From Bimuria novae-zelandiae CBS 107.79 (Eukaryota; Ascomycota; Dothideomycetes; Pleosporales; Didymosphaeriaceae), in NCBI GenBank assembly GCA_010015655.1, contig ML976777.1, forward strand, positions 158,746-185,164: a stretch of 26,419 nt of DNA, in the 5' to 3' direction. Both the position numbers and the translations under genes were made by a program. The first letter of the stretch is position 1. The number at the start of each line of letters is the position of its first letter. The notes below the pieces were generated by a model, which was given only the letters and a program-made list of their open reading frames with translations, was not told the origin of the DNA and did no database searches. This document shows, piece by piece, positions 1-9,030 of the stretch.

Positions 1-211
1 CAAAAAACAACTCGAATAGGGAAATAGGATCCCCCGCGATACCTTCAGGTATCTCCGCCTCACCAAAAATACGTGGGTTGTTGATCTTGAGCGGTTGCCA
101 GTCGGGTGGCGGATCCTTTGGCAGATTGGGCAAAACACCAGCTTTTTTCGAGTACTTTGTGTACCTGACGAAGTCAGCATCATTGCTCAGCGTCACGGCA
201 CCTTTAGGCAT
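1..211 (-). CDS. piggyBac-like transposase, N-terminal part (runs off the window)
   Basis: An open frame of 70 codons starts at ATG 211-209 and continues past position 1 without a stop. The start of the protein is MPKGAVTLSNDADFVRY. Residues about 39-70 contain a Trp-rich stretch (PDWQPLKINNPRIFG) followed by GIAGDPISLFELFF. This resembles the entry to the DDE_Tnp_1_7 (piggyBac-derived) domain of fungal transposases, where an acidic/Pro-containing segment leads into an xLFxLFF motif. The catalytic aspartates would lie outside the window. No stop or frameshift is seen and base composition is normal, so this part is not visibly RIP-damaged. The family call rests on this short motif and is moderate. 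Confidence 0.5.
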   Translation of the reverse strand, partial: MPKGAVTLSNDADFVRYTKYSKKAGVLPNLPKDPPPDWQPLKINNPRIFGEAEIPEGIAGDPISLFELFF

Positions 212-588
212 AGTTGCAGATGGTAGAGCTTCTAAAAAAGGTTTATTTTAGCTGGTAATTGACGATTTTTGGGAATTGCTGACATCACGATGCAAGGTTT
301 GGAGGTTTCGAACGCTTTCATCTAATTGGCCATTCATATGTGGCCCGTGTACGGCAGATTCAGGCCCTGCGGGGGATATATATACTAGTAAAAACTGGTA
401 GGCCATGGAGGAGATGCAATATAGTTGTTGTTTTGCTGGTTGGCATCTAAACACGTAGAAGCTTGCTGAATGCCTCTGGACGCTCGTAATCTCCAAATAA
501 AGGATCCATTGGCAATTGATAATAGGCAGATATGCATGGTGTTACCCCGGTGTGGAAGAGGAAAACTGTAAGCAGGCATATAGGGACA
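212..588. other. Intergenic stretch upstream of the piggyBac-like gene
   Basis: No gene is supported here. A TATATATA run at 377-384 lies about 165 bp upstream of the minus-strand start at 211 and could serve as its promoter. Short open frames on the minus strand (about 248-579) have no recognisable content. Confidence 0.35.
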
Positions 589-1139
589 ACACTAAAAAAA
601 TACTAAAAAGTAGTAACTATAGCATTAAAAAAGTAAGTAAGTAAAAGCCTATTAGGCTAGTTAGTAGCTTAAAATAAGGCTACTTTAGGAGAGGCGTGTT
701 ACTTAAGTAACTACTAAAAATATATACGTAAAATAGAAGGCTAATAAAACTACAAAGTAATACCTTAAGTAATAGGCCCGTAAAATATAAAGTTAACTTT
801 AAAAATATATTAAAATTTTTAAAGTAAGTAGTAAAAATATTTTAAAACTTTTTAGTAAAATTATTAAAAAAATTGCTTTAGCGTAAGGCTATAAATATTA
901 ATAAGATCTTATTTATTATATTTGCCTTAAAGTTACGTAGTAGCTAAATAATTAAAATACTAAGTAAATATTAATAATTTAAGTAGCTAGTAATTATTTA
1001 TAGGTATTAAAAACCTTAACTTTAAAAAATCTTATAATAATATTAATTATAAGTGGCTTAGTAGCCTTATGTTGCTGGTCGAGCGATCATGTTGGGGTGA
1101 CGCGTTCAGTGACGCGGCGCGCCAACTGCCAAGCTACGG
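589..1139 (+). mobile_element. AT-rich RIP-mutated element X, copy 1 (Fot1/pogo-like right end)
   Basis: This roughly 550-bp stretch is very AT-rich and has no open frame. It recurs in inverted orientation at 16242-22310, where two LTR insertions split it, so X is a dispersed repeat. The similarity starts at about 589 in both copies. It ends exactly before TA 1140-1141, which fits a TA target duplication. The last 75 bp are GC-richer and end in GCCAAGCTACGG, like a terminal inverted repeat, but no matching repeat is visible at the left end. The 15-mer GTGGCTTAGTAGCCT (1053-1067) also lies just inside the right terminal repeat of the pogo element (16153-16167). X is therefore probably a non-autonomous or 5'-truncated pogo-superfamily element. 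Confidence 0.75.
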
Positions 1140-1141
1140 TA

Positions 1142-1978
1142 CTGTCTTGAAGCGCTCGCCCGGACTTCTTTTCGTACCTTCCAAAGCCGCCATGAGCATA
1201 CGTTCCACGATAGGGCTATGACTTCGCGTTTCAATGCTAATAACCCCTAACCGGGCAAAGATCGCAATCAGTATCAATGAGGCCGGTCCGGATAAGAGGC
1301 CCCGTGGAAGTGTGTCAAAAAGGCGTCCAAACAACTTTATTATAGTAGTCTGTATGTGAACTACTAATATTAAGGCATTTATTCTATTTAATGAATACTT
1401 AATCTCAATCTCATGAAGGGTAGCGCTGAAATCCGTGTATCTGGGCTCAGCACAGCGATCTTTGGGAGGCTTCGGACGATTACAGTTGCACTGAACCATT
1501 AGAAGAACAGAATATTCTACCTCACGCCCATTCCCTCGAGATCAATTGCAACAATCTCATGTCTTCATGACTTTATTGGTGGTTTCTCAGGTTTGGCTGC
1601 ACCTAACTCTGCTCCGACAAGTGTTGATTCGGACAGACTTAGGCACAGTGACGAACAGCAGGCTGCTCAGGCGCATACCAAGCAGCTGACAATACGGCGC
1701 CACTAATACGCTCAGCTAAGTTTTGCTGTGTTCAATTGCTTGCTTTGGGTCCGTGTGCCTTCTCGAATTGGAACCCACTATTCGCCTTTCACTGTAATGC
1801 ACGTGACCTCGGAGGCCGAATTGATACGGGTCAACTTGGCGGCACTCTTCGATATCATAAGAGCCCGCCCGCACTCGCACTGCCTAACCATACTCCCAAA
1901 AGTGCCTCGTTGCCTGCGGCAACTACACGCCGGCCACGACCGCCGCCGACCTCCATCGGTAAATCTCTATCCACCCCA
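1142..1978. other. Gene-poor spacer, no supported gene
   Basis: The stretch holds a 121-codon minus-strand open frame (1134-1499) that ends inside element X and has no recognisable domain, plus overlapping plus-strand frames after 1728. None shows convincing coding signals. The last part is the likely 5' leader of the small spliced ORF starting at 1979. Confidence 0.4.
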
Positions 1979-2307
1979 ATGGCGGCCCTCATGTCTATCT
2001 TGCAGGGCCTCCTCGCGACAGACCCGTCAGCTCAGTATTTGATATACGGAGTTGCGGAAGTCTCCTACGTACTGCTACACAAAAGCCTTTCGCTCAATGT
2101 CGCGCCCGAGACGACTCTCCTTGGTAAGTGTGCATTTACACTTCTTTCGGAACCACTCCAAGCAATTGTGTACTAAAATTTTCAAACACAGCTCCAGTGG
2201 AACTTCGCCCTTCCGCGACGATCACTGTCACTGACACTGGCCCCTCGCCCACCGTCGCCTCTCCTTCTCGACATGTCCGATCTGACTGGTTATCTTCCCT
2301 TGCCTAG
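1979..2307 (+). CDS. Small spliced hypothetical protein (86 aa)
   Basis: Exon 1 is 1979-2123 and exon 2 is 2192-2307. The intron (2124-2191, 68 bp) has a GTAAGT donor, a TACTAA branch site and a CACAG acceptor, the strongest splicing signal in this part of the window. Joining the exons keeps the frame and gives 86 residues starting MAALMSILQGLLATD. A hydrophobic/amphipathic segment spans about residues 18-45, and a Ser/Thr/Pro-rich tail (SATITVTDTGPSPTVASPS) follows. I do not recognise the family. The stop at 2305-2307 lies only 77 bp before the frame of the broken membrane/coiled-coil gene, and a second stretch of good-looking coding follows in another frame. This ORF may therefore be the first exons of that gene, now cut off by mutation. 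Confidence 0.45.
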
Positions 2308-2365
2308 TGGATGAAACTCGCGTCGAAGCCTTCCGTCCCCGAGCCGTCTACAATGGCAGCGCCCT

Positions 2366-2556
2366 GCTTCCGATCTCTACGTGATGGAGCTTCGTCCCGA
2401 TACCTCATACGTCGACCTCTTGGGTGACATCGCCCTCAAGAACGCACAGGATTCGGTAATTTCTCCCCGCTGCCGCGATCTCTAGGTGATGGAGATCCGA
2501 CCTGATACCTCGTACGCTGATCTCTTTGGTGATATCGCCCTCAAGAACACCTCTGA
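2366..2556 (+). repeat. 105-bp in-frame tandem duplication
   Basis: Two diverged copies lie 105 bp apart. Each begins near CGATCTCTA and contains an ATG (2384 and 2489). They encode MELRPDTSYVDLLGDIALKN and MEIRPDTSYADLFGDIALKN respectively. The spacing is a multiple of three, so a read-through would stay in frame, but a TAG at 2483-2485 separates the copies. Confidence 0.8.
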
Positions 2557-3987
2557 TATCTACCACAACGTATTCGCCAAGTACTTTGGACCAGACTTTA
2601 TCTCCAATGTGTCTGCTGCGATGTTCAGAGAATACCTTAGAATTTCTGTTGCAAGCGCTTGGTTCGTCACTAAATCTACACTGTTCACTCTCGCTGCTTC
2701 ATTCTTCGACGTTGCACCTGGATACCTCGACGCAATAGTGGCATTCATTAGCTCACATGGAGTTTCTTGCGCGATATTCCTGGTACTGCTCGCGGTACTC
2801 AATTTCGGCTGTTGGGCTCTCCGGCGCTTCCGAAAACTCAAATCTCAGCTCGCAGCCGTATCTCAGCAACATTCAGCCGGTTACCTGAGCAGAAGAATCA
2901 ACCAGAACGAGAAAAGAATGGCAGGGCTAGCCACCTGATTGGGGCCTGCGACCATTCAAGTAAATGAGGCCAAAACGGAAACCGCATTCAGGAACATAAG
3001 AACACTGTCCGAACGGTTTGAGAGCACTGAGACCGCTTTCAAGGTGCCTCCAAATCTTTCCAGCTTTCCCGGCTTCCTCGCGAGCGTTCAGAAAGTCGCG
3101 GCTGACGTTGCTACCATCCAGGCTACTATCAAGGCCCTCCCCGATCTCTCCGACCTTCTCGGCCTCCAGCGCGACGTTGCTACTTTCCAGGCAACTGTCA
3201 ATGCACTTCCCGATCTGTCGAAACTCCCCGGTCTCCAGTGCGATATTGCCAGCGTACAGGCCACTGTTAAGGCACTGCCCGACCTTTCCGAGCTTCCTGA
3301 CCTCCAGCGCGATGTTGCTGCTGGTTCTAGCCTCTCGAAATTTCCTGGCCTGCTCGTGAGCATTCAGAAACGCGAGGGCGATGGCGCTACTTCTGCCGAG
3401 AGCATCGCCACCATCAACGGACGCATTGAAGAGGTGTCTAGGCACATAGCCACCATCGCCAGCGACACTAATGGCCTATCTAAACGTTTCGAAGAGATCT
3501 GCGCCTCGATCGCTGAGTCCGACGCCGCCGCCCTGGCCAAGCTCCAGAAACTCGTCCAGGACATGAACGAACGCTTGGAAGAGGTAGAGCACGGAACCCT
3601 CGCACAAGAGTAGCTGCAGCCTGCAATAACATCTGTCTCATGAACTTCGTGGCGTCTCAGGCCTTCCAGCAGGTTCAAAGAAAGGGTCCTGACACCTTAG
3701 AAACCGAGATCATAGCCGGGTTTCAATGCATCTCCGAGGTCTTGGCCAAGATGAATGCCACACTTTGGCCTAATCAGCGAGCATACCTACTACCGGTTCC
3801 CCCTCAGCACTCGCCTAACGCTCGTCCTCCTTTCGCCACGCCGTAAGGTCAATTGCCGCCCCCGCAGCCATTCTTCACCCCGACTAACCCAATGGGGCCC
3901 GCGCGTCCGCATTACGACTTCCCGCAGCAGCAGCCGCCGTACCATTCGCCCAATTAGTCCTGTGGTTTCCCTCGACAAGGCTCTTGA
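2384..3987 (+). pseudogene. Broken membrane-anchored coiled-coil protein gene
   Basis: Frame 2486-2935 encodes an N-terminal region with two hydrophobic segments (about residues 55-75 and 85-112, including AIFLVLLAVLNFGCW) followed by a basic stretch. After a single TGA (2936-2938) the same frame runs on to 3611 as a long Ala/Leu/Gln-rich coiled coil with 23-residue tandem repeats. A TAG at 3611-3613 and a frameshift by 3640 follow. A further frame (3640-3987) ends in a Pro/Gln-rich tail and is interrupted by TAA 3844 and TAG 3955. Most of these stops can be explained by C-to-T change of CGA, CAG or CAA, as in RIP, which would imply a multi-copy gene. I do not recognise the family. The predicted product would be a membrane-anchored protein with a coiled-coil body and a Pro-rich tail. 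Splicing cannot be excluded for some of the breaks, but no canonical intron spans them. Confidence 0.55.
3107..3331 (+). repeat. 69-bp tandem repeats encoding 23-residue units
   Basis: Three full units (3107-3175, 3176-3244, 3245-3313) and a shortened fourth encode the pattern [VI]A[TS]xQAT[VI]xALPDLS followed by xLxxLQxD. Flanking half-units (SSFPGFLASVQK before, SKFPGLLVSIQK after) suggest an older, longer array. Unit length is a multiple of three and the Leu spacing is compatible with a coiled coil. Confidence 0.85.
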
Positions 3988-4043
3988 GCGTATCACCGTC
4001 GAATAACACTTCTGCATTCCGCTTCGGTTTCAGATCCACGATC

Positions 4044-4103
4044 GACTCCCCGATTTGACCTCGGTATGGCCTATGCCTGGTTGCTTAACCAGAGCGGGGA
4101 GTC
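4044..4103. other. 60-nt structured inverted-repeat cluster
   Basis: GACTCCCCG (4044-4052) is perfectly complementary to CGGGGAGTC (4095-4103). Between them lie two adjacent hairpins: GGTAT/ATGCC (4063-4077, one G-U) and CTGGTT/AACCAG around a GCTT loop (4077-4092). The arrangement looks like a three-way junction. It does not fit a tRNA. It lies about 55 bp past the end of the broken coiled-coil gene and could be a 3'-end structure or chance. Confidence 0.4.
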
Positions 4104-4469
4104 CGGGTATGTTCTTGTTATGGTGGGATGTATGGAGGAAGACTGCAGGTGGTATTTTGTGCTCCCGACTTGCTAGCGATTTGATTGTAGCGTTTTAGTT
4201 TTAGCGTTGTGATTTCCTGATTTTTGTTCTGTGATTTCTTGACTTTTGTTCTGTGATTTCTGTACAGTTTTGATTTATCGATTTTCAGTCGGGAGTACGA
4301 GCGGAAAAAGCGCGTCGCTGGGTTACATTCACGATAGTATCCGGACCCACGGAATGACGTCGCAGGAAAAAGTTGAAGCTTAATGAAAATTTGCAAAACT
4401 CCACGACGACTCCTACGAGTGAAATTCTATTTTCTAACCAGCAGAATAGGTATTCCGATGCCTATTACC
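4104..4469. other. Spacer between the broken coiled-coil gene and the GH28 gene
   Basis: No gene is supported. It contains three imperfect copies of a T-rich 22-bp unit (TGTTCTGTGATTTCTTGACT type) at about 4205-4265, and probably the 3' untranslated region of the GH28 gene, which is read leftwards towards it. Confidence 0.5.
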
Positions 4470-5867
4470 TCAACACTCTCCTGTCGCACTTCCACTTTCA
4501 CACACCTTCCCAGTACACTCCCAGCCTTTCGAATCGACCACATTCCCACATAAGTAGTCTCCAGCGACAGATCCGTTCGTAAGCTTCACGTCGATGTTCT
4601 CCAAAGTGATGTCCGTACAGGGTGCCTCTGCGCTACATTGCAAGCTGACAACCCGCTTCGACTTTGTTGTTCCCACCATGCCGTCAATCTCAACGTCCCT
4701 AATCTGAAACCTCGAGTTTGTGCAGTTACCGACCCCTGGTGCGCCGCTGAACCGCGTACACTGGCTGATAGAGAAGGCTGCGCCCCTCAGGCCTGATACG
4801 GTCAGGTTCTTCAAATGCATGTCCTCGGCATAGCCTAGCCCGCCGCCTCCTCCGTTGGGTGGGTAGCCGTTTTGGTCAGCCGTCCAAGTTTTCATATATA
4901 AGGCGTGCAGTGTGTTGAAGAATTGGACGTTTTCGACGCGGAGGTTCTCAATTGTTTCGAATTGGTTCTTGTATTGACCGATAGAGCCGATTGCTATGCC
5001 TAGACCGTTGTAGAGCTTACTGTCGCGGATCGAGATGTTTGTGCTGTTGGCCTTGAGGGCGATGCTGTCATCGCCATTGTGAATCGTCCAATTGCTGAAC
5101 GTTATGTTAGAGGAAAATAGGGTATTTGCACCGTCAGTGTTCGCTTTGTAAAAGGTCAACAGAGCTCTGGTGGACGTAAATTGGACAATGCTTACAGCTC
5201 GATACGACGTTTCCTGTATTGTTCACCAGAATGTCTTCCAGAACATTGTTATGGGAATGAATGATGGACATGGTCCACATCTGGCTTCTAAAGAAGCTAA
5301 GTCCTCTTATAACGGAATTAGTGAGGCCGTTCAGAGTAATTTGGTGCGGTCGGCCTGGGTAGTTCGAAGTATTCGGTTGCTTCTTGATCCACTGGTACCA
5401 GTAGTCGCCATTGCCATCGAGATTTCCGACACCATGACCATTGAGGCGCACGTTGTTTCCAGAAAGCATAAAGGCAGTAGACTGGTTCTGGTAACCGTAT
5501 GGCAGAGAATGGTTCAGCCAATATGGGATGTCTGTACTCCACTGTAGCATAGTCAGCGCAGCTCTGCACTTACGAACACTGGACCTACTAGTAGCTTTCC
5601 ATTAATATCTATGTCAACATCCTCAAGGCCAGTGATATTGAGGACTGAGTTGACATAGTATGTCGTTGGTTCGAATATGATCCTTCCACCATTGTTACAT
5701 TTCGATAAGGCAGATCGTATCGCAGGCGCATCATCTGTTTTGTTTGTACCACTTGCAGCAACTGTGCAAACCTTTTGTTCACCGAGCAGCGCTGCAGCAC
5801 CTCCCAGCGAGAAAATCGCAAATGACAAGAGTGTAGAGCAGCGCATGTCAGACAATGAATGCTTCAC
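4470..5867 (-). CDS. Secreted GH28 pectinase, exo-rhamnogalacturonase (RgxB)-like
   Basis: Exons are 5867-5589, 5541-5196 and 5143-4470, giving 432 aa. Intron 1 (5542-5588, 47 bp) uses GTAGGT, and intron 2 (5144-5195, 52 bp) uses GTAAGC. The protein has a signal peptide; Met8 (codon at 5846-5844, before RCSTLLSFAIFSLGGAAALL) is as likely a start as Met1. The right-handed beta-helix signatures of GH28 follow: NTDG at 210-213, NGDDS at 231-235, GLGIAIGSIGQY from 255, and KTW further on. The third signature normally reads GHG; here His is replaced by Leu256. Together with the Gly-rich PPNGGGGGLGY loop this resembles the fungal exo-acting rhamnogalacturonan hydrolase branch (EC 3.2.1.174 type) rather than endo-polygalacturonases. 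It would act outside the cell, releasing sugars from pectin chain ends. Many NxS/T sites suggest glycosylation. It appears intact although it sits among dead transposons. The GH28 call is firm; the substrate is inferred. Confidence 0.85.
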
Positions 5868-5883
5868 AATTTAATCCATCATA

Positions 5884-6217
5884 TTATTCCAATCGATTAA
5901 TAAGTACTCCATTGAACTTCGTTTGAAGTAGAATGCGTAAATTCAAATGTGGGGAAGTCTGGGGTGCGGGGATCGATTCTCCGAGTTTCCGCGAATGGTA
6001 ATCCTCCCGCGTTGGCTCACAGCGCTGCATATTGCCCGCCGGCTCGCCTAGAAGAGTCGGGAGATCATCGTACCGAAGAAGAGAAGTCGCAATACGTCTC
6101 CTGAAAAGCTGTTAGTTCAGGCTCTGAGGCGCTACGCAGGTCTACTCCCCAAACTTACCGAATCAAGAACTCCTGTCCGATTTGTAAGTGATGGAAACTT
6201 TCTGGACGTGCAGCAGA
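5884..6217 (-). pseudogene. Spliced gene remnant upstream of the GH28 gene
   Basis: On the minus strand a textbook intron (6158-6101, 58 bp) has a GTAAGT donor, a CTAAC branch site and a TTTTCAG acceptor. One reading frame stays open across it, from 6217 to a TAA at 5884-5886. It gives about 91 residues that include FHHLQIGQEFLIR before and RRIATSLLRYDD after the junction. Two other frames are partly open across the same stretch, so the frame choice is uncertain. I do not recognise the product. The 5' side is not visible because a 128-bp MITE sits immediately upstream. The fragment is either the 3' end of a disrupted gene or an exon in the GH28 leader region, since it is on the same strand and ends only 17 bp before the GH28 start codon. 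Confidence 0.35.
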
Positions 6218-6251
6218 TCACGCGTATCACTACGCACAACATCCCATGACC

Positions 6252-6379
6252 CAGAGTTGGCAACAAGCAAGCGATAGGCAGATTGATTACTATATTAAGC
6301 GTTGAAAGATCACCTTCAGGTCCGTGCCAGTTCTAATCTGGTAACCAATCTGTCTATCGCTTGCTTGTTGCCAACTCTG
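6252..6379. mobile_element. hAT-type MITE with 39-bp inverted repeats and 8-bp target duplication
   Basis: The left arm 6252-6290 and right arm 6341-6379 are inverted repeats matching at 37 of 39 positions, with a 50-bp spacer. The ends begin CAGAGTTGGCAAC, the typical hAT terminus. The flanks CCATGACC (6244-6251) and CCGTGACC (6380-6387) form an 8-bp target site duplication with one transition, the length made by hAT transposases. There is no coding capacity, so it must have been moved by a transposase from elsewhere in the genome. Confidence 0.88.
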
Positions 6380-6558
6380 CCGTGACCAAGCACAAGATAT
6401 CGCGGAAAAATATCCAGAAACCCCACAGCATCCGGAAACACGTTGGTAGCATTAGGGCAACTCGAGTGCTCTTAAGTCATAGTTGCGCTTTTATTTTCCC
6501 ACTCAAACCATTTATTCCCAAACTTCGCCGGCGAGCGGTAATATACTCAGCTATTCTA

Positions 6559-7220
6559 TTAGTAAATCACTGCTGCAAAGCCGTACCGGAAACTCACCCC
6601 TTCCAGCTCGGTCGCATATTTCTTTTTGAGGTCGAGAGTGGGCGTGCTGCTAATCTCGTTCATGTCCAATCGCAACCCCTGAATGAGGACTCGAATCCGG
6701 TTGCCGTTCTTGGTGAGGGTCCTAGTCTCCGTCTCAATAACTTGTGTGCACTCAATCACTTCATCTATCTTTTGAGTAGCGGGACTGCGTAGTACGATCC
6801 GGAGCTTGATGTCCACAGTCTTTTTCCTGCCTGTGCACCAGAAATCCAATTGGAGAGCTTTGTTCATTCTCCCCAGGACACCTGCTAAGCATTCGTGTTA
6901 CGCCGACTGACCAGAATGATTATCTGTACGTGCATAATACATGCCGAAGGTGTTAGTGCAGATCCCAGATACATGTATCGGCTGATCGAAAGTCCATTAT
7001 GTCGTACAGACACCAGCCGCCGCTGAAGCCAGTCATCGAATGCGAAAGTGGAGAGTCGATAATGACTCTCCAAGAGCCCTTGCTCGAGCTCATCGCCCAC
7101 GAAATCGGAGTTGAGGTAGTACGGGCGGTTGGTAGAACGAGAAGAGTATAGCCTCTCAACGGGGCAGATCAAATCTTCAAAGAAGAATTTGTACGTCATA
7201 TCGCGAGCTTTCCGAGGCAT
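6559..7220 (-). pseudogene. Frameshifted hypothetical gene (fungal F-box/BTB-neighbour type)
   Basis: Two minus-strand frames appear to be halves of one gene. The first (7220-6885) starts MPRKARDMTYKFFFEDLI and contains YYLNSDFVGDELEQGLLESHY. The second (up to 6559) contains DFWCTGRKKTVDIKLRIVLR. A frame change between about 6950 and 6868 and a TAA at 6885-6887 separate them. The first part loosely resembles lineage-expanded Ascomycota hypothetical proteins that place an F(V/I)GxE...A...Y segment after an N-terminal motif, but I cannot assign a domain with confidence. The Fot1/pogo insertion lies only 43 bp upstream of the ATG and would have removed the promoter. Confidence 0.4.
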
Positions 7221-7265
7221 CTTGGACAGTCCCTTGAAGATTCGACGACAGCCCGGCTTAGCGTA

Positions 7266-7317
7266 ACGTGCACGGACAGCTCATGCCCAGAGACACCTCG
7301 TGCCCCGCCGAACACCA
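7266..7317 (+). repeat. Left terminal inverted repeat of the Fot1/pogo element
   Basis: It is 52 bp long and the reverse complement of 16188-16239 except for one A/G difference. It is preceded by the TA target dinucleotide. Confidence 0.92.
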
Positions 7318-7353
7318 AGCCGCGTCTTAACACCACAACTTCAACAGACTATA

Positions 7354-9030
7354 ACGCTATAGCTATAGCACCTATTAACGATGTAATTAAAGATTTAAAA
7401 TCGCGTAATTTAAGAAAACACTTTACGTTAAGGGAAGTTGCTAAGAAATACAAGGTTAACTGCTTAACGCTAGAGCGAAGGTAGAGAGGCGTAATAGCGT
7501 CTTAGGAGGATAGATACTTAAATTAACAAGCTCTTAACTAACAACAAGAGCTAGAGCTTATATAATATATTATAAAGCTTATAGAGAGAGGCCTTCCTCC
7601 TACAAGAGAGATAATTAGGAATTTCTTATTTAAAGTAGCCTATTAGTAGCTAAGCGATCGATGGGTTTCTTGCTTTATTACTAGATACTAGATCTATATA
7701 ATCTTAAAGTAGACTACCGCTATAGATCGTGTTCGCCACCTAGCTAATTCTAAGTTAAAATACTGTCTCTATTTCGAGCTACTGCATTAAAAGATCACTG
7801 AATATCACCTTAAGGCTTAAGATATATATAATATAGATAAGAAGGGCTTCTTAATTGGCTTAATAGGTAGAAGCAAGAGGATATTTAGTAAGTATTAATA
7901 AGAAAAGAAGGAGGTTTAAGTATCTCTTTAGGATAAATTACGCAAGTTCCTAACACTCCTAGCCTACTATTACGCTGATAGGAGCTTGCTACCTCTAAGC
8001 CTTATCTACGCAGCTAAAAAAGGAGCTATACAATTAAGTTAGGTAGAAGATATTAAGGCAGGAGAATATAAGGTCTTTATCTTATTATCTTTAATAGGCT
8101 AGTTAAACAACGACATAGGCCTAGCTTGGCTAGAGCAGGTGTTTAATCGCTATATAAAGTAGTAATTAGGGAGATAGTAATTGCTTATCCTTAATAGCTA
8201 TAGATCTTATGTCACGATAGAGTTTATTAACTACTATAATTGCCACAGGATCCTCCTTATAATCCTTCCCCCCTATTTAACTTATACGCTCTAGCCGCTT
8301 AACGTAGTGCTATTTAAGCCTCTCTCTTAAGCTTACTCTAACAAGCTCACTAACCATCTCTATAAGGCTTAAAGTCTTATTCTAATTAAGAAAGAAGACT
8401 TCTTCCCACTCTTCTAGAGCGCCTAGATATCCTCCTTTACGGAGAGCCTTATATTAAAGGCCTTCGAAGCTACTAGGATCTAGCCTATAGATACTAACGT
8501 TATCCTCCGTAGATTTGCTAGCACGCTAAAAGCTAAGAGAAGCTTATTATTAAGGCTCTCTAATTATAATTAGAGAAAGATAGTTTAATTAGTTTAAGCT
8601 ACTATTACTAATAGCTATTAGTATAAGGCAAGAAAGCTACGTTTAAGCGTTTACTATCTCTCTATTTAGAATAAGCTTTTAAAGCATGAGAATGAGGGCT
8701 TAAAGGAGGCTCTTTAACATAAAAAGAAGTATAAGAAGAAGGGTAAAGCTCTTAACCTTTAATAGCGCTAGGAATATTATAATAGCGCTGTCTACTAGTC
8801 TCCTCGCAAGCTACGTGAGGCTCGAGCTAGAGAAGTAGTACAAGAGCGAGATAAGATAGAGAAGAAACTCTAAAAAGTATAGGCTAAGAAGTAGCGCGAG
8901 GAGGCTTAACTATAGCGTTAAGTTAAGCTTAAGGAGAAGCGTGTAGAGAGGTAGAGGCTTAAAGAGATAAGGGAGGTTAAGTACGCTAAAAAAGTAGCTA
9001 AACGCGCGCGTAAAGTTAAAGCTTAATACT
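7354..9030 (+). pseudogene. RIP-degraded pogo/Fot1 transposase (CENP-B/HTH plus DDE_1)
   Basis: The conceptual translation, read through dozens of TAA/TAG codons, shows the family order. An N-terminal psq-type helix-turn-helix (DLKSRNLRKHFTLREVAKKY) comes first, then a Tc5-type HTH (RGLPPTREIIRNF), then the DDE_1 nuclease core. In the core, NIDKKGFLIG keeps the first Asp near 7830. The second and third catalytic Asp are lost: LNSYRSYVT at 8190 and PLNVVLFKPLS at 8295 both read Asn, consistent with G-to-A RIP. A Lys/Glu-rich basic C-terminal tail (8690-9030) matches that of fungal DDE proteins, including the chewed NSAVYSPRKLREARARE region. The protein would have bound the terminal repeats and cut the element out; this copy cannot. 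Confidence 0.88.

Noticed and set aside
248..579. Two overlapping minus-strand open frames left of element X
   Set aside because: No recognisable domain, no intron signals, overlapping frames of similar quality, and location in the likely promoter of the piggyBac-like gene.
1134..1499. 121-codon minus-strand frame
   Set aside because: Its end lies inside the terminal sequence of element X and composition shifts along it; nothing supports translation.
5542..5573. 32-bp GTAAGT-type intron as first intron of the GH28 gene
   Set aside because: Shorter than fungal introns normally allow. The GTAGGT donor 15 bp upstream gives a 47-bp intron in the same phase and a better family fit (NGKLL joined to WSTDIPYW).
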